This document shows, piece after piece, positions 33,449 to 42,311 of a stretch of 64,000 nucleotides of DNA (within the stretch, counting starts at the first letter, position 1; every line of letters starts with the position of its first letter). Where the stretch lies: assembly GCF_000761215.1 (NCBI RefSeq), contig NZ_CP009438.1, positions 6,986,501 to 7,050,500 of the forward strand, given 5' to 3'. The stretch is from Streptomyces glaucescens (GTDB lineage: Bacteria; Actinomycetota; Actinomycetes; Streptomycetales; Streptomycetaceae). The position numbers and the translations under genes are program-made. The notes beneath the pieces were generated by a model. The model saw only the letters and a list, made by a program, of their open reading frames with translations. It was not told the DNA's origin and made no database searches.

Positions 33449-34243
33449 TCAGGGAAGGATCGAGTCGACGTACCCGCCGTCGACGCGGAGCGCTCCGCCC
33501 GTCGTGGCCGACGCCTGCTCGGAGCTGAGGTAGACGACCATGTGGGCGATCTCCTCGGGCTCGATCAGCCGCTGCAGCAGGGACTGCGGCCGGTGCTCGC
33601 GCATGAACGCGCGCTGCGCGTCCTCCCAGGGGAGGTCCCGGTCGACGAGCTCGTAGACGAAGTCCTCGACGCCACCGCTGTGCGTGGGGCCCGCGATGAC
33701 CGAGTTCACCGTCACGCCCGTGCCCGCGGCTGCCTTGGCGAAGCCCCGGCTCACCGCCAGCAGCGCGGTCTTCGACATCCCGTAGTGGATCATCTCGGCC
33801 GGGATGACGACCGCGGAGTCGCTGGCCACGTACTGGACGCGGCCCCAGCCGCGCTCGGTCATGCCCGGCAGGTACTGCCGGGTCAGCCGCACGGCGGCGA
33901 GGACGTTCACCTCGAAGTAGCGCCGCCACTCGTCGTCGGTGATCTCCAGCGGGTCGGCGGAGCCGAAGACACCGAGGTTGTTGACGAGGATGTCCACCTG
34001 CGGCAGCACCTCCCGGACCCGGGCCGCCCCCTCCTCCCGGGACACGTCGGCGGCGACCGCCACCAGGTCGGCGCCGGGGGCCTGCGCGGCGAGCGACTCG
34101 ACACTGTCGGCGACCCGCCGCTCGTCGCGGCCGTTGACGCCCACCCGCGCCCCGGCCCGGGCGAGGGCGACGGCGATGGCCGCGCCGATGCCCTGCGTGG
34201 AGCCGGTGACCAGTGCGGTGCGTCCTGTCAGGTCGATGTGCAT
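33449..34243 (-). CDS. short-chain dehydrogenase/reductase
   Basis: A 264-residue classical SDR: TGSTQGIGAAIAVALARAGA (cofactor loop), VGVNGRDERR suggesting NADP preference, NNLGVFGSAD, catalytic Ser in YVASDSAVVIP and Tyr-Lys in IHYGMSKTA, and a C-terminal EQASATTGGALRVDGG. It oxidises or reduces an alcohol/ketone of unknown identity. A TGGACGGG-A-CCCGTCCA dyad lies 29-45 bases before its start. It is convergent with the TOPRIM gene. Confidence 0.92.
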   Translation of the reverse strand: MHIDLTGRTALVTGSTQGIGAAIAVALARAGARVGVNGRDERRVADSVESLAAQAPGADLVAVAADVSREEGAARVREVLPQVDILVNNLGVFGSADPLEITDDEWRRYFEVNVLAAVRLTRQYLPGMTERGWGRVQYVASDSAVVIPAEMIHYGMSKTALLAVSRGFAKAAAGTGVTVNSVIAGPTHSGGVEDFVYELVDRDLPWEDAQRAFMREHRPQSLLQRLIEPEEIAHMVVYLSSEQASATTGGALRVDGGYVDSILP

Positions 34244-34271
34244 AAGAGGGTGGGTTCCCTTCGCGCGCCGG

Positions 34272-34362
34272 TGGACGGGACCCGTCCAGTCTGGCGTCGG
34301 TGCGGGCCCGCCGCCTGCCCGGGCGTGCGGACCGGTGGGCCGGGCCTCCGTCCAGTCTGGCG
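34272..34362. repeat. inverted repeat and 15-base direct repeats upstream of the SDR gene
   Basis: TGGACGGG-A-CCCGTCCA (34272-34288) is a perfect 8-base inverted repeat. Overlapping it, CCGTCCAGTCTGGCG occurs at 34282-34296 and again at 34348-34362. Placed 29-119 bases before the SDR start, they may be operator sites; function inferred from position only. Confidence 0.55.
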
Positions 34363-34528
34363 GCGGGCCCGGCCTCCGGGGAGCCGCGCGCCGGACTGGC
34401 GGAGGGATCTTGCGCGCGGAAGACCGCGCGCAAGCGGCTGCGGACGCGTCCCTGTCCGGCCCCGGGCGGCACGCGCGCCGGACCTTCCTCGTTCCGCGGC
34501 CGCCTGCAGGCCGGCGGCGGGCCGCCGG

Positions 34529-34759
34529 TCAGGTGGTGGTGAGCAGCGAGTCGTCCTCCGGACGGGCACCGGGCAGCTGGTGACGGGCGGCGATGAGCGC
34601 GGCGTCGACGTCACGGGTGCCGGTCGCCACGCACAGCGTGTAGGCGACGTCGTCCATCCGCTGCTGCACCTCGGGGCTGCCGTCCTCGGCGTGCAGGATG
34701 CGCAGCGTGTCGTACTGCTCGATGAGGTTCTTGAGAACCGCGGGGTGTGCCATCAGCAT
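34529..34759 (-). CDS. DUF5133 protein
   Basis: A 76-residue protein, MLMAHPAVLKNLIEQYDTLR onward, with RMDDVAYTLCVATGTRDVDA and a C-terminal HQLPGARPEDDSLL, matching the DUF5133 family of streptomycetes. It looks all-helical and soluble; function unknown. GGGAGAC precedes the ATG. It is divergent from the ferritin-like gene. Confidence 0.8.
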   Translation of the reverse strand: MLMAHPAVLKNLIEQYDTLRILHAEDGSPEVQQRMDDVAYTLCVATGTRDVDAALIAARHQLPGARPEDDSLLTTT

Positions 34760-35015
34760 CGGGTGTCTCCCTGGTCGCCGCCACTCACATGGGTTGTACA
34801 GCGACCCGTCTGCCCCGCGTCCCGACCGGTATTCCCCCGCTTCGGTCCACGGACCGCGACTCCTGCTGGCCCGGCCGGGGGAACCACACCCTGCCGGGCC
34901 AGCAGAAGTGACCGAAAGGCGTCGGTCACGGCGAGACTCGTGGCGGACCTGTGCTCGGCGTCCGAGGCGGGGTACCCGCCGGCGCACGAGTTGCCCTGCC
35001 CCAGGAGGCGCACCC

Positions 35016-36215
35016 ATGACCTTCAACCCGCTCGAACAACGCGGCATCCCGCTGGACCGCCAGCTGCGCAACTGGCGCGAGCTGAACGTCCAGCCCATCG
35101 ACCCGGACCGCTGCGACCCGTACACCCGGTGCCGGATCATCACGATGAACGGCATCGAGGTGGAGGCGATCCTCTTCAGCCATCACCTCGCCCGCAACAC
35201 CGTCGACCCGGAGGTCAAGCGCCAGCTCGCGCAGACCCGCTACATCGAGGCCCAGCAGCAGAAGGTCGTGAACTGGCTGCTGCCCGGTGTGTCCTCGGTG
35301 CTGGAGACGACGATCGCCTACGAACAGGTCGCGGTGGACCTGACGGCGTGGGTGGCCCGCATGGAGCCGGACCCGTACCTGAAGCAGGCCTACCAGTTCG
35401 GCGTGCTGGAGGACTTCGACCACCTGTACCGGTACGCCAACCTCTACGAGATGATCGAGCACCGCAAGGCGGAGTCGATCGTCGACAACCTCACCGAGGT
35501 GATGCCGGGCCGGCCGACGAAGTACCACCACCGCAACCCGGCGGACAACGTCCGCGACCCGTACGCCAAGGACCAGACCGACCCGCTGTCGAAGCTGCAC
35601 GCGCTGACGATCATGTCGGCGGAGCAGCAGACGATGAACTTCTACATGAACACCGGCCCCACCTACATGGAGCCGATCGCCCGTCAGCTCTACCAGGAGA
35701 TCGGCCTGATCGAGGAGGAGCACGTCACCCACTACGAGTCGCTCGTCGACCCGGGCGAGACCTGGTGGGAGCAACTGGTCAACCACGAGTACAACGAGTG
35801 CTACCTGTACTACTCCTTCATGGAGCAGGAGAGCGACCCCAAGGTGAAGGCGATCTGGGAACTGCACCTGAACATGGAGCTGGAGCACCTGCACACCGCC
35901 TGCGACCTGATGCGCCGCTTCGACGGACGGGAACCGCAGGAGGTCCTGGCGCCCGAGCTGCCCAACGTGCTCACCTTCGAGCCGAACAAGCAGTACCTGC
36001 GCGAGCTGCTGGACACCCAGATGGACCTGACCACCCTGGGCGCCGGCTACGTCCGCGAGGCGCACGAGCGGTTCGAGAAGATGCAGGAGCAGATCCACGG
36101 CGGCGAGGAGCCGCCGAGCGAGCGGGTCATGGCCGAGCACCAGGACATGTTCGGGCGCGAGTACCGCGTCCAGTCCGAGGGTGAGCACCCCGACCCCGCG
36201 ATGCGCGAGAAGTGA
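35016..36215 (+). CDS. large ferritin-like di-iron protein
   Basis: A 399-residue, all-helical soluble protein with repeated carboxylate/His motifs suited to a di-iron site: TTIAYEQVAVDL (about 105), LEDFDHLYRYANLYEMIEH, GLIEEEHVTHYESLV (about 230) and MELEHLHTACDLM (about 290). These suggest one or two four-helix ferritin-like bundles. The biochemical role is unknown; iron handling or peroxide detoxification fits the hemerythrin gene 10 bases downstream. AGGAGG lies 6 bases before the ATG. Probably a two-gene operon. Confidence 0.75.
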   Translation: MTFNPLEQRGIPLDRQLRNWRELNVQPIDPDRCDPYTRCRIITMNGIEVEAILFSHHLARNTVDPEVKRQLAQTRYIEAQQQKVVNWLLPGVSSVLETTIAYEQVAVDLTAWVARMEPDPYLKQAYQFGVLEDFDHLYRYANLYEMIEHRKAESIVDNLTEVMPGRPTKYHHRNPADNVRDPYAKDQTDPLSKLHALTIMSAEQQTMNFYMNTGPTYMEPIARQLYQEIGLIEEEHVTHYESLVDPGETWWEQLVNHEYNECYLYYSFMEQESDPKVKAIWELHLNMELEHLHTACDLMRRFDGREPQEVLAPELPNVLTFEPNKQYLRELLDTQMDLTTLGAGYVREAHERFEKMQEQIHGGEEPPSERVMAEHQDMFGREYRVQSEGEHPDPAMREK

Positions 36216-36225
36216 GGCGGCCCGC

Positions 36226-36816
36226 ATGTCCCAGCTCCACACCCCGCAGGCCGGTGACGACCAGTCCGAGGACCTGGACGTCGTCGCCCTGCTGATGCGC
36301 CAGCACGGCGACATCCGCAACCTCTTCGACGAGGTCGAGGCCACCACCGGAGACGAGCGCCGTGAGGCCTTCCGGCGGCTGGTGCGCCTGCTCGCCGTCC
36401 ACGAGACCGCGGAGGAGGAGGTCGTCCACCCCTTCGCCCGCCGGTCCATGCCGGGCGGCCAGCAGATCGTGGAGGACCGCCTCGCCGAGGAGAAGGCGGC
36501 CAAGGAGACCCTGGCCGCCCTCGACGACATGGACACCGACGACCCCGGCTTCCTGCCGAAGCTGCGGGCGCTGCGCACCGACGTGCAGGAGCACGCCCGC
36601 AAGGAGGAGCGCTACGAGTTCAGCCACATCCGCCGCAGCACCGACGTCACCAACCTCGCCGCCATGGCCAAGGCCGTGAAGGCCGCGGAGGCCATGGCCC
36701 CGACCCGGCCGCACCCCGGCGTCCAGTCGGGCGCGGCCAACGTGGCCCTCGGCCCCGTCGCCGCCCTCATGGACCGCACCAAGGACGCCGTCCGCAAGGC
36801 CATGGGCAAGGACTGA
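36226..36816 (+). CDS. hemerythrin HHE-domain protein
   Basis: A 196-residue protein with hemerythrin-like helices: LLMRQHGDIRNLFDEVEAT, VHETAEEEVVHPFARR, and YEFSHIRRSTD, supplying His and Glu ligands for a di-iron centre that could bind O2, NO or peroxide. The C-terminal about 45 residues (RTKDAVRKAMGKD) are outside the domain. GAGG precedes the ATG. It is co-transcribed with the ferritin-like protein and closed by a hairpin. Confidence 0.88.
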   Translation: MSQLHTPQAGDDQSEDLDVVALLMRQHGDIRNLFDEVEATTGDERREAFRRLVRLLAVHETAEEEVVHPFARRSMPGGQQIVEDRLAEEKAAKETLAALDDMDTDDPGFLPKLRALRTDVQEHARKEERYEFSHIRRSTDVTNLAAMAKAVKAAEAMAPTRPHPGVQSGAANVALGPVAALMDRTKDAVRKAMGKD

Positions 36817-36844
36817 GACGCCCGCCCGCCGATCCCCGGGACCT

Positions 36845-36885
36845 CACCTGTGGGACACACCGGTCGCCCGGTGTTCCCGCAGGTG
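36845..36885 (+). terminator. hairpin after the ferritin-like/hemerythrin operon
   Basis: An imperfect 18-bp stem runs from CACCTG (36845-36850) through ACACCGG/CCGGTGT to CAGGTG (36880-36885), with a short loop, 28 bases after the hemerythrin stop. Confidence 0.65.
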
Positions 36886-36952
36886 AATCCGGCCGCCACG
36901 GGTACCCGGTGCGCCAGGGCGCGACCGCGTCCGGCAGCGAAGGGAGAGGGCC

Positions 36953-38653
36953 GTGGCAGCGCGGAGCCAGGGGGCACGACAGGACCGGGCGGCTCGCCTG
37001 CGGGCGACCGCGGCCGACGTCTTCGGCTGGGACACCCTGCTGCCCGAGCAGCTCACCGCCATGCAATGGGTGCTCCAGGGCGAGGACACGCTCGTCGTCA
37101 TGCCGACCGGGTCCGGCAAGTCCGCCGTCTACCAGGTCCCCGCCGCGCTGCTGCCCGGACCGGTGGTGGTCGTCTCGCCCCTGCTGGCCCTCCAGCGGGA
37201 CCAGATCGCCGGCCTGCCCGAGGGGGACCGCGCCCCGCGCGCGGTCGCGCTCAACTCCGACCTGGGCGCGGCGGACACCAAGGCCGCCTGGGAGGCCGTA
37301 CGCCGCGGCGAGACCCGCCTCCTCTACCTGGCACCCGAGCAGCTGGCCAAGGACGAGGTGGTGGAACGGCTCGCCGAGGCGGCCCCCGCCCTGTTCGTGG
37401 TGGACGAGGCGCAGTGCGTGTCCTCCTGGGGTCATGACTTCCGCCCCGACTACCTGCGCCTGGAGCAGGCCGTACGCCGGATCGGCGGGCCGCCGGTCCT
37501 CGCGCTCACCGCGACCGCCGCACCGCCGGTGCGCAGGGAGATCGCGGAGCGTCTGGGCATGCGCGACCCTCGGGTGATGGTGACGGGGTTCGACCGGCCG
37601 AACATCAGACTGGAAGTCCGCCGCTTCCAGGACGACGACGACCGGCGCCGCGCCGTCGTCGAGCGGGCCGCCGCCGAGGCCAAGCCGGGCATCGTCTACG
37701 CCGCGACCCGCAAGGACACCGAGTACTACGCGGGGGAGCTGGCCGCCCTGGGCCTGGCCGCCGAGGCGTACCACGCGGGGCTGCGGGCCGCCGAGCGCGC
37801 CCGCATCCACGACGCCTTCCTCTCCGGCGCCGCGGACGTCGTGGTGGCCACCTCCGCCTTCGGGATGGGCATCGACAAGGAGGACGTGCGGTTCGTCCTG
37901 CACGCGGCGCTGCCGGGCTCGCTCGACGCCTACTACCAGGAGATCGGCCGCTGCGGCAGGGACGGGGAGCCGTCCCTCACCGTCCTGCACTACCGGCCGC
38001 AGGACACCGGGATGCAGACCTTCTTCGCCGGCCGCGCGCCCGGCCGCGACACCCTGTCCGACGTGGCCGACGCCGTCCACGAGCACCGCGAGGACCCGGC
38101 CGACCTCGACGAACTGCGCGAGGACACGGGCCTGTCGAGGAACCGCGTCACCGCCGCGGTCAACCTCCTGGAGGAGGCCGACGCCGTCGCCACGGGCGAG
38201 GAGGGCGAGGTGCGTCCCGCCCCCGGCGTGCCGCCCGGGCAGGCGGTGGAGCGGGCCGCGCGCACCGCGCAGGCACACCGGGAGACGGACCGGTCGCGGG
38301 TCGAGATGGCCCGCGCGTACGCCGAGACGACCGGCTGCCGGCGCCAGTTCCTGCTCGGCTACTTCGGCGAGGAGTACGACGGACCGTGCGGGAACTGCGA
38401 CCTGTGCGACGAGGACGGCTCCGGGCACGAGGAGGAGCGGCCCGCCCACCCCGCGGTCGGCGCGTACCCCGTCGGAGCCGAGGTGCGGCACGCCCGGTGG
38501 GGCGACGGCACGGTGCTCAGCCAGGACGGCGACCGCATCACCGTCCTGTTCGACCAGGCCGGCTACCGCACCCTGGCCCTGGACGCCGTGGCCGGACGCG
38601 ACGACCTGCTCACCGTGGTGCGCGCGCCCGGCGACGACGGGACGGCCACCTGA
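36953..38653 (+). CDS. RecQ-type ATP-dependent DNA helicase
   Basis: A 566-residue SF2 helicase: Walker A VMPTGSGKSAVYQVPAALL (about 45-60), box FVVDEAQCVSSWGHDFRPDY (DEAQ in place of RecQ's DEAH), TATAAPPVR, FDRPNIRLEV, and motif VI EIGRCGRDGE. The RecQ zinc site is present: CRRQFLLGYFGEEYDG then CGNCDLC. A WH domain precedes a small SH3-like tail (HARWGDGTVLSQDGDR). There is no HRDC domain. It should unwind 3'-tailed DNA in repair. The GTG follows AAGGGAGAGG. Confidence 0.9.
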   Translation: MAARSQGARQDRAARLRATAADVFGWDTLLPEQLTAMQWVLQGEDTLVVMPTGSGKSAVYQVPAALLPGPVVVVSPLLALQRDQIAGLPEGDRAPRAVALNSDLGAADTKAAWEAVRRGETRLLYLAPEQLAKDEVVERLAEAAPALFVVDEAQCVSSWGHDFRPDYLRLEQAVRRIGGPPVLALTATAAPPVRREIAERLGMRDPRVMVTGFDRPNIRLEVRRFQDDDDRRRAVVERAAAEAKPGIVYAATRKDTEYYAGELAALGLAAEAYHAGLRAAERARIHDAFLSGAADVVVATSAFGMGIDKEDVRFVLHAALPGSLDAYYQEIGRCGRDGEPSLTVLHYRPQDTGMQTFFAGRAPGRDTLSDVADAVHEHREDPADLDELREDTGLSRNRVTAAVNLLEEADAVATGEEGEVRPAPGVPPGQAVERAARTAQAHRETDRSRVEMARAYAETTGCRRQFLLGYFGEEYDGPCGNCDLCDEDGSGHEEERPAHPAVGAYPVGAEVRHARWGDGTVLSQDGDRITVLFDQAGYRTLALDAVAGRDDLLTVVRAPGDDGTAT

Positions 38654-38727
38654 CGTCCGTTTCGGGCCGGCGGCCCGGGTAACTCGCCGGGACGACAGCG
38701 GACAGCCCCGGACCGAGTGGAGGCGCA

Positions 38728-39195
38728 GTGAGGAAACGCGCATGGTGGATCCTGCCCGTGGCCGGTGCCGCGGCCGTCGGCGTGCACCGGGCCAGGTCGA
38801 GGACGTCCGGCGACGACCGGACGCGCGACCGGTGGCTCACGGTGACGGTCAACCGTCCGGCCGAGGAGGTGCGGCCCGGCGGACAGCTGCCCCCGCCGCT
38901 GCGGCCCTTCGACGACCGGATCGAGGTGGACGTCCGCCCGGCCCCCGGCGACCGGGGCACCGAGCTGGCCGTCCGGCTGAAGCAGCCACCGGGCGCCGCC
39001 CGTACCTCGCTCCCCGGCCGGCTCGCCGGCCAGGACCCGCGCCAGGAGCTGCGGCTCGCCCTGCGCGAGGCCAAGGCCCTGCTGGAGGCCGGGGAGGTGC
39101 TGCACCCGGACACACCGTCGACGACCCGTGAGACGCCGGGCGGCAAGCTGGTCGGGCTGCTCGTCCGCCGCTCCGGCGGGGAGGGAGTGCTGTGA
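38728..39195 (+). CDS. small protein of unknown function preceding the alcohol dehydrogenase
   Basis: A 155-residue protein beginning MRKRAWWILPVAGAAAVGVH, an N-terminal membrane anchor or signal segment, then RWLTVTVNRPAEEVRPGGQL and IEVDVRPAPGDRGTELAVRL, strands reminiscent of an SRPBCC/START-like sheet but too short for a full fold. It ends overlapping the dehydrogenase start (GTGA), so it is translationally coupled to it. GTG start behind GGAGG. Function unknown. Confidence 0.65.
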   Translation: MRKRAWWILPVAGAAAVGVHRARSRTSGDDRTRDRWLTVTVNRPAEEVRPGGQLPPPLRPFDDRIEVDVRPAPGDRGTELAVRLKQPPGAARTSLPGRLAGQDPRQELRLALREAKALLEAGEVLHPDTPSTTRETPGGKLVGLLVRRSGGEGVL

Positions 39196-40367
39196 AGGCG
39201 CTGTGCTGGGAAGGCGTGAACAAGCTGTCCGTCGAGAACGTCCCCGATCCGGAGCTGCACAACGACCAGGACATGATCGTCCGGCTCGTCGCGGGCACCA
39301 CCTGCGGTTCGGACCTGCACCTCATCGGCGGCTACATCCCCGCCATGCGGGCCGGTGACATCATCGGGCACGAGTTCATCGGCGAGGTCGTCGAGACCGG
39401 ACCCGGCGTGCGCAAGCACGCGGTGGGCGACCGGGTGGTGGTCTGCTCCTTCATCGGCTGCGGGCGCTGCTGGTACTGCGCCAACGACCTGTGGTCCCTG
39501 TGCGACAACACCAACACCAACCCGGGCATCGCCCAGGCCCTGTTCGGCTACGAGACGGCCGGCATCTTCGGCTACTCGCACGCCATGGGCGGCCTGCGCG
39601 GCAGCCACGCCGAGTACGTCCGCGTGCCGTTCGCCGACTACGGGGCGTTCCCCGTCCCCGAGGGCATCGACGACACCAGCGCCCTGTTCTGCTCGGACTC
39701 CGTGCCCACCGGCTGGATGGGCGCCGACCTGGCCGGAGTGAAGCCCGGCGACGTCGTCGCGGTGTGGGGCTGCGGCGCCGTGGGGCAGATGGCGGCCAGG
39801 GCGGCGCTGCTGCTCGGTGCGGAACGGGTCATCTCCATCGACCGCATCCCCGAGCGGCTGGCCATGACCGAGCGGTACACCGGCGCCGAGACCATCGACT
39901 ACACGGCCGTCGACGTGGCCGCCGAGCTGCGCGAACGCACCGGCGGGCGCGGCCCCGACGTGTGCATCGAAGCCGTCGGCATGGAGGCGCACAGCGACGG
40001 CCCCGCGCACCTGTACGACCAGGCCAAGCAGCAGCTGCGACTGCAGACCGACCGTCCCACGGCCGTGCGCCAGGCCATCCACGCCTGCCGCAAGGGCGGC
40101 ACGGTGTTCATCCTCGGCGTCTTCGCGGGCGCCGTCGACAAGTTCCCGCTCGGCGCGGTGATCAACAAGGGGCTCACGGTGCGCGGCGCGCAGATGCACG
40201 GCCAGCGGTACATCCCCATGCTCCTGGAGCGCATGGCGGCCGGCGAGCTGAAGACCGCCCACCTGGCCACCCACACCGTCCCGCTGGAGCAGGCGCCCCG
40301 GGCGTACGACATGTTCAAGCACAAGACCGACGGCTGCGTGCGGGCCGTCATCCGCCCGGCCTCGTGA
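39192..40367 (+). CDS. zinc-dependent alcohol dehydrogenase
   Basis: A 391-residue medium-chain dehydrogenase. Catalytic zinc ligands lie in TTCGSDLHLIGG and GHEFIGEVVETG; structural zinc cysteines in CSFIGCGRCWYCANDLWSLC. The Rossmann VVAVWGCGAVGQMAARAALL and acidic VISIDRIPERL indicate NAD. It belongs to the formaldehyde-dehydrogenase/threonine-dehydrogenase-like subgroup; substrate unknown. The GTG start overlaps the preceding stop (GTGA), and its own stop overlaps the next GTG (GTGA). Confidence 0.9.
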   Translation: MKALCWEGVNKLSVENVPDPELHNDQDMIVRLVAGTTCGSDLHLIGGYIPAMRAGDIIGHEFIGEVVETGPGVRKHAVGDRVVVCSFIGCGRCWYCANDLWSLCDNTNTNPGIAQALFGYETAGIFGYSHAMGGLRGSHAEYVRVPFADYGAFPVPEGIDDTSALFCSDSVPTGWMGADLAGVKPGDVVAVWGCGAVGQMAARAALLLGAERVISIDRIPERLAMTERYTGAETIDYTAVDVAAELRERTGGRGPDVCIEAVGMEAHSDGPAHLYDQAKQQLRLQTDRPTAVRQAIHACRKGGTVFILGVFAGAVDKFPLGAVINKGLTVRGAQMHGQRYIPMLLERMAAGELKTAHLATHTVPLEQAPRAYDMFKHKTDGCVRAVIRPAS

Positions 40368-41137
40368 CCGGGCAGCCCGTCCGCGCCCCGCGCAGGACCG
40401 TCCGGACCGAAGCGGCCTACGCGCTCGCCCGGCGCATCGCCGAACGCAGGGCCGCACCGGCGCTGCACCCCGCGGGCGTGATGTGCGACGGAACGCTGGA
40501 GGTGCCCGGCACCGGCGACGGGCGGTGGCGGGTGCCCTGGCTGGACCGGCCGGGCTCCTACGCCGTGACGGTGCGCTGGTCGCGCGCCCTGGGCCTGCCC
40601 GGGCGGCTGCCGGACGGCCTGGGCCTGGCCCTGCGGGTCGAGGACGCCGACGGCGCCGGTGCGCCGCTCGACCTGCTGCTCACCTCCAGCCGCGCGGGCC
40701 GCCTGGGACGGCACCTGCCGTTGCTCCGGCGCGACGCCCTCGCCGGCCCGTACTCCACCCTCGTCGCCTACCGCGCGGGGCACCGCAGCCGCGTCCTCGC
40801 GGCCTTCCCGGAACGCGGTGAACACGGGCCGACAGGGGTCTCCCTGCCCGACCTGCGGCAGGCGCTGGCCCGCGCGCCGCTCCGCTTCGACCTGCGGGCG
40901 GCGGCCCCGGGCGAGCCCTGGCGCTCCTTCGCCGCGCTCACCCTCACCTCCGCGGCGCACCCGGTACCGGAGAGCGGCACGGTGTCGTACGACCCCTACC
41001 TGCACTGCCTTCCCGAGCTGCGCCCCACGGCCTGGCTGAGCGCGCTGCGCGAGGCCGCCTACCGGGGCTCCCGCGCGGGACGCGGCGGGCGCGCGCCCGG
41101 CCGGCCGAACCCGCCCGGAGCCGGAACCGGCGAGTGA
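40364..41137 (+). CDS. protein of unknown function downstream of the alcohol dehydrogenase
   Basis: A 257-residue protein, mostly beta, without signal peptide or membrane helices. Recognisable stretches are GDGRWRVPWLDRPGSYAVTV, LGLALRVEDADGAGAPLDLL, GPYSTLVAYRAGHRSRVLAA and YDPYLHCLPELRPTAWLSAL. I cannot place it in a named family; the phrase order is reminiscent of catalase-like-fold proteins in other streptomycetes, which I mention only as a lead. GTG 40364 overlaps the dehydrogenase stop, so it is co-translated. Confidence 0.6.
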   Translation: MTGQPVRAPRRTVRTEAAYALARRIAERRAAPALHPAGVMCDGTLEVPGTGDGRWRVPWLDRPGSYAVTVRWSRALGLPGRLPDGLGLALRVEDADGAGAPLDLLLTSSRAGRLGRHLPLLRRDALAGPYSTLVAYRAGHRSRVLAAFPERGEHGPTGVSLPDLRQALARAPLRFDLRAAAPGEPWRSFAALTLTSAAHPVPESGTVSYDPYLHCLPELRPTAWLSALREAAYRGSRAGRGGRAPGRPNPPGAGTGE

Positions 41138-41230
41138 TCACCCGCGTCGGGGGTACTCCGTGCGCCCGGAGGCAACGGAACACGCGAGCGGCGGACGGGG
41201 CGGCCCGCCACCCCGTCGGACGGGACGGTC

Positions 41231-42094
41231 ATGACCGGGATCACGGACGACACCACCGACGGCGCGCTCGACGTCCACTTCATCGGCAACGCGACCGTCC
41301 TGCTGCGCTACGGCGGGCTCACCCTCCTCACCGACCCCAACTTCCTGCACCGCGGACAGTTCGCCCACCTCGGTTACGGGCTGGTGAGCCGCCGCCTGAC
41401 CGAACCGGCCCTGGACGTCGGGGAACTGCCCCGCCTCGACGGGATCGTCCTCTCGCACCTGCACGGCGACCACTGGGACCGCCGGGCCCGCAGGCACCTG
41501 GACCACTCGGTCCCGGTGCTCACCACACCGCACGCCGCGCGCCGGCTCCGGGTCGTGCACCGCTTCCCCCGCACCGCCGGGCTGCGGACCTGGCAGGGGC
41601 TCACCCTCCAGCGCGGCGGCACCCAGGTCAGGGTCACCGCGCTGCCCGGCCGCCACGCGGGGCAACCGCTGCTGCGCGGCCTGCTGCCCCCGGTGATGGG
41701 CAGCATGCTGGAGTTCGGGCCCGTCGGCGGGCCGGCCCGGCTGCGGCTGTACCTCTCCGGCGACACGCTGGTCTACGACGGCCTCGACGAGATCGCCCGC
41801 CGCTTCCCGGCCGCCGACCTGGCCGTACTGCACCTGGGCGGCACCCGGCTGCCCGGCGGCTTCGTGGTGACCATGGACGGCGCCCAGGGCGCGGAGCTGG
41901 CCCGGCGCCTCGACCCGCACCGCATCCTCCCCGTGCACTACGGCGACTACACGGTGATGCGCTCGCCGCTGTCCGCGTTCCTCGACGAGATCGACGCCGT
42001 CGGACTCGGCGACCGCGTCGTCCACTGCGGGCACGGCGGGCAGGCGCGGATCAGCCCCGTGCCCGGAGCGGCCCCGACGGTCACCTCACCGTGA
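41231..42094 (+). CDS. metallo-beta-lactamase-fold hydrolase (UlaG-like)
   Basis: A 287-residue MBL protein: LTDPNFLHRG, the metal motif LSHLHGDHWDRR (HxHxDH), LPGRHAG, LYLSGDTLVYDG and the late His in ILPVHYGDYTVM. It resembles UlaG/YcbX-type MBL hydrolases acting on small phosphoesters or lactones; substrate unknown. A 93-base gap separates it from the gene before, so it may be part of the same transcript. Confidence 0.87.
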   Translation: MTGITDDTTDGALDVHFIGNATVLLRYGGLTLLTDPNFLHRGQFAHLGYGLVSRRLTEPALDVGELPRLDGIVLSHLHGDHWDRRARRHLDHSVPVLTTPHAARRLRVVHRFPRTAGLRTWQGLTLQRGGTQVRVTALPGRHAGQPLLRGLLPPVMGSMLEFGPVGGPARLRLYLSGDTLVYDGLDEIARRFPAADLAVLHLGGTRLPGGFVVTMDGAQGAELARRLDPHRILPVHYGDYTVMRSPLSAFLDEIDAVGLGDRVVHCGHGGQARISPVPGAAPTVTSP

Positions 42095-42311
42095 GCCCAC
42101 CGGCGGCGGGCCCCGCCCGCGAGCCCGTACGCCGCGGGAGCCGGCCGGGATTCCCGCCGGGTGACCGCCGGCCCCACGGACACGGGCCGTCGGGACGACA
42201 CCATCGGCGTAGCGAACCACTCGTGGGGCACTCGCCGAGCGGTGCCCAGCGCCGTGCGGTGCTTGAGTGGCACATCCGACGGGTGCCGAGGACGCAGGGG
42301 AGAGGGCCGGT

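Noticed and set aside
32234..36184. A very long rightward open frame (about 1300 codons)
   Set aside because: It crosses several well-supported genes on both strands and has Arg/Pro/Gly-rich shadow composition; high GC removes stops from unused frames.
36953..38653. The helicase considered as HelR, the RNA polymerase protector tied to RAEs
   Set aside because: It has RecQ motifs, zinc cysteines and winged helix, is far from the RAE, and lacks UvrD/HelD features.
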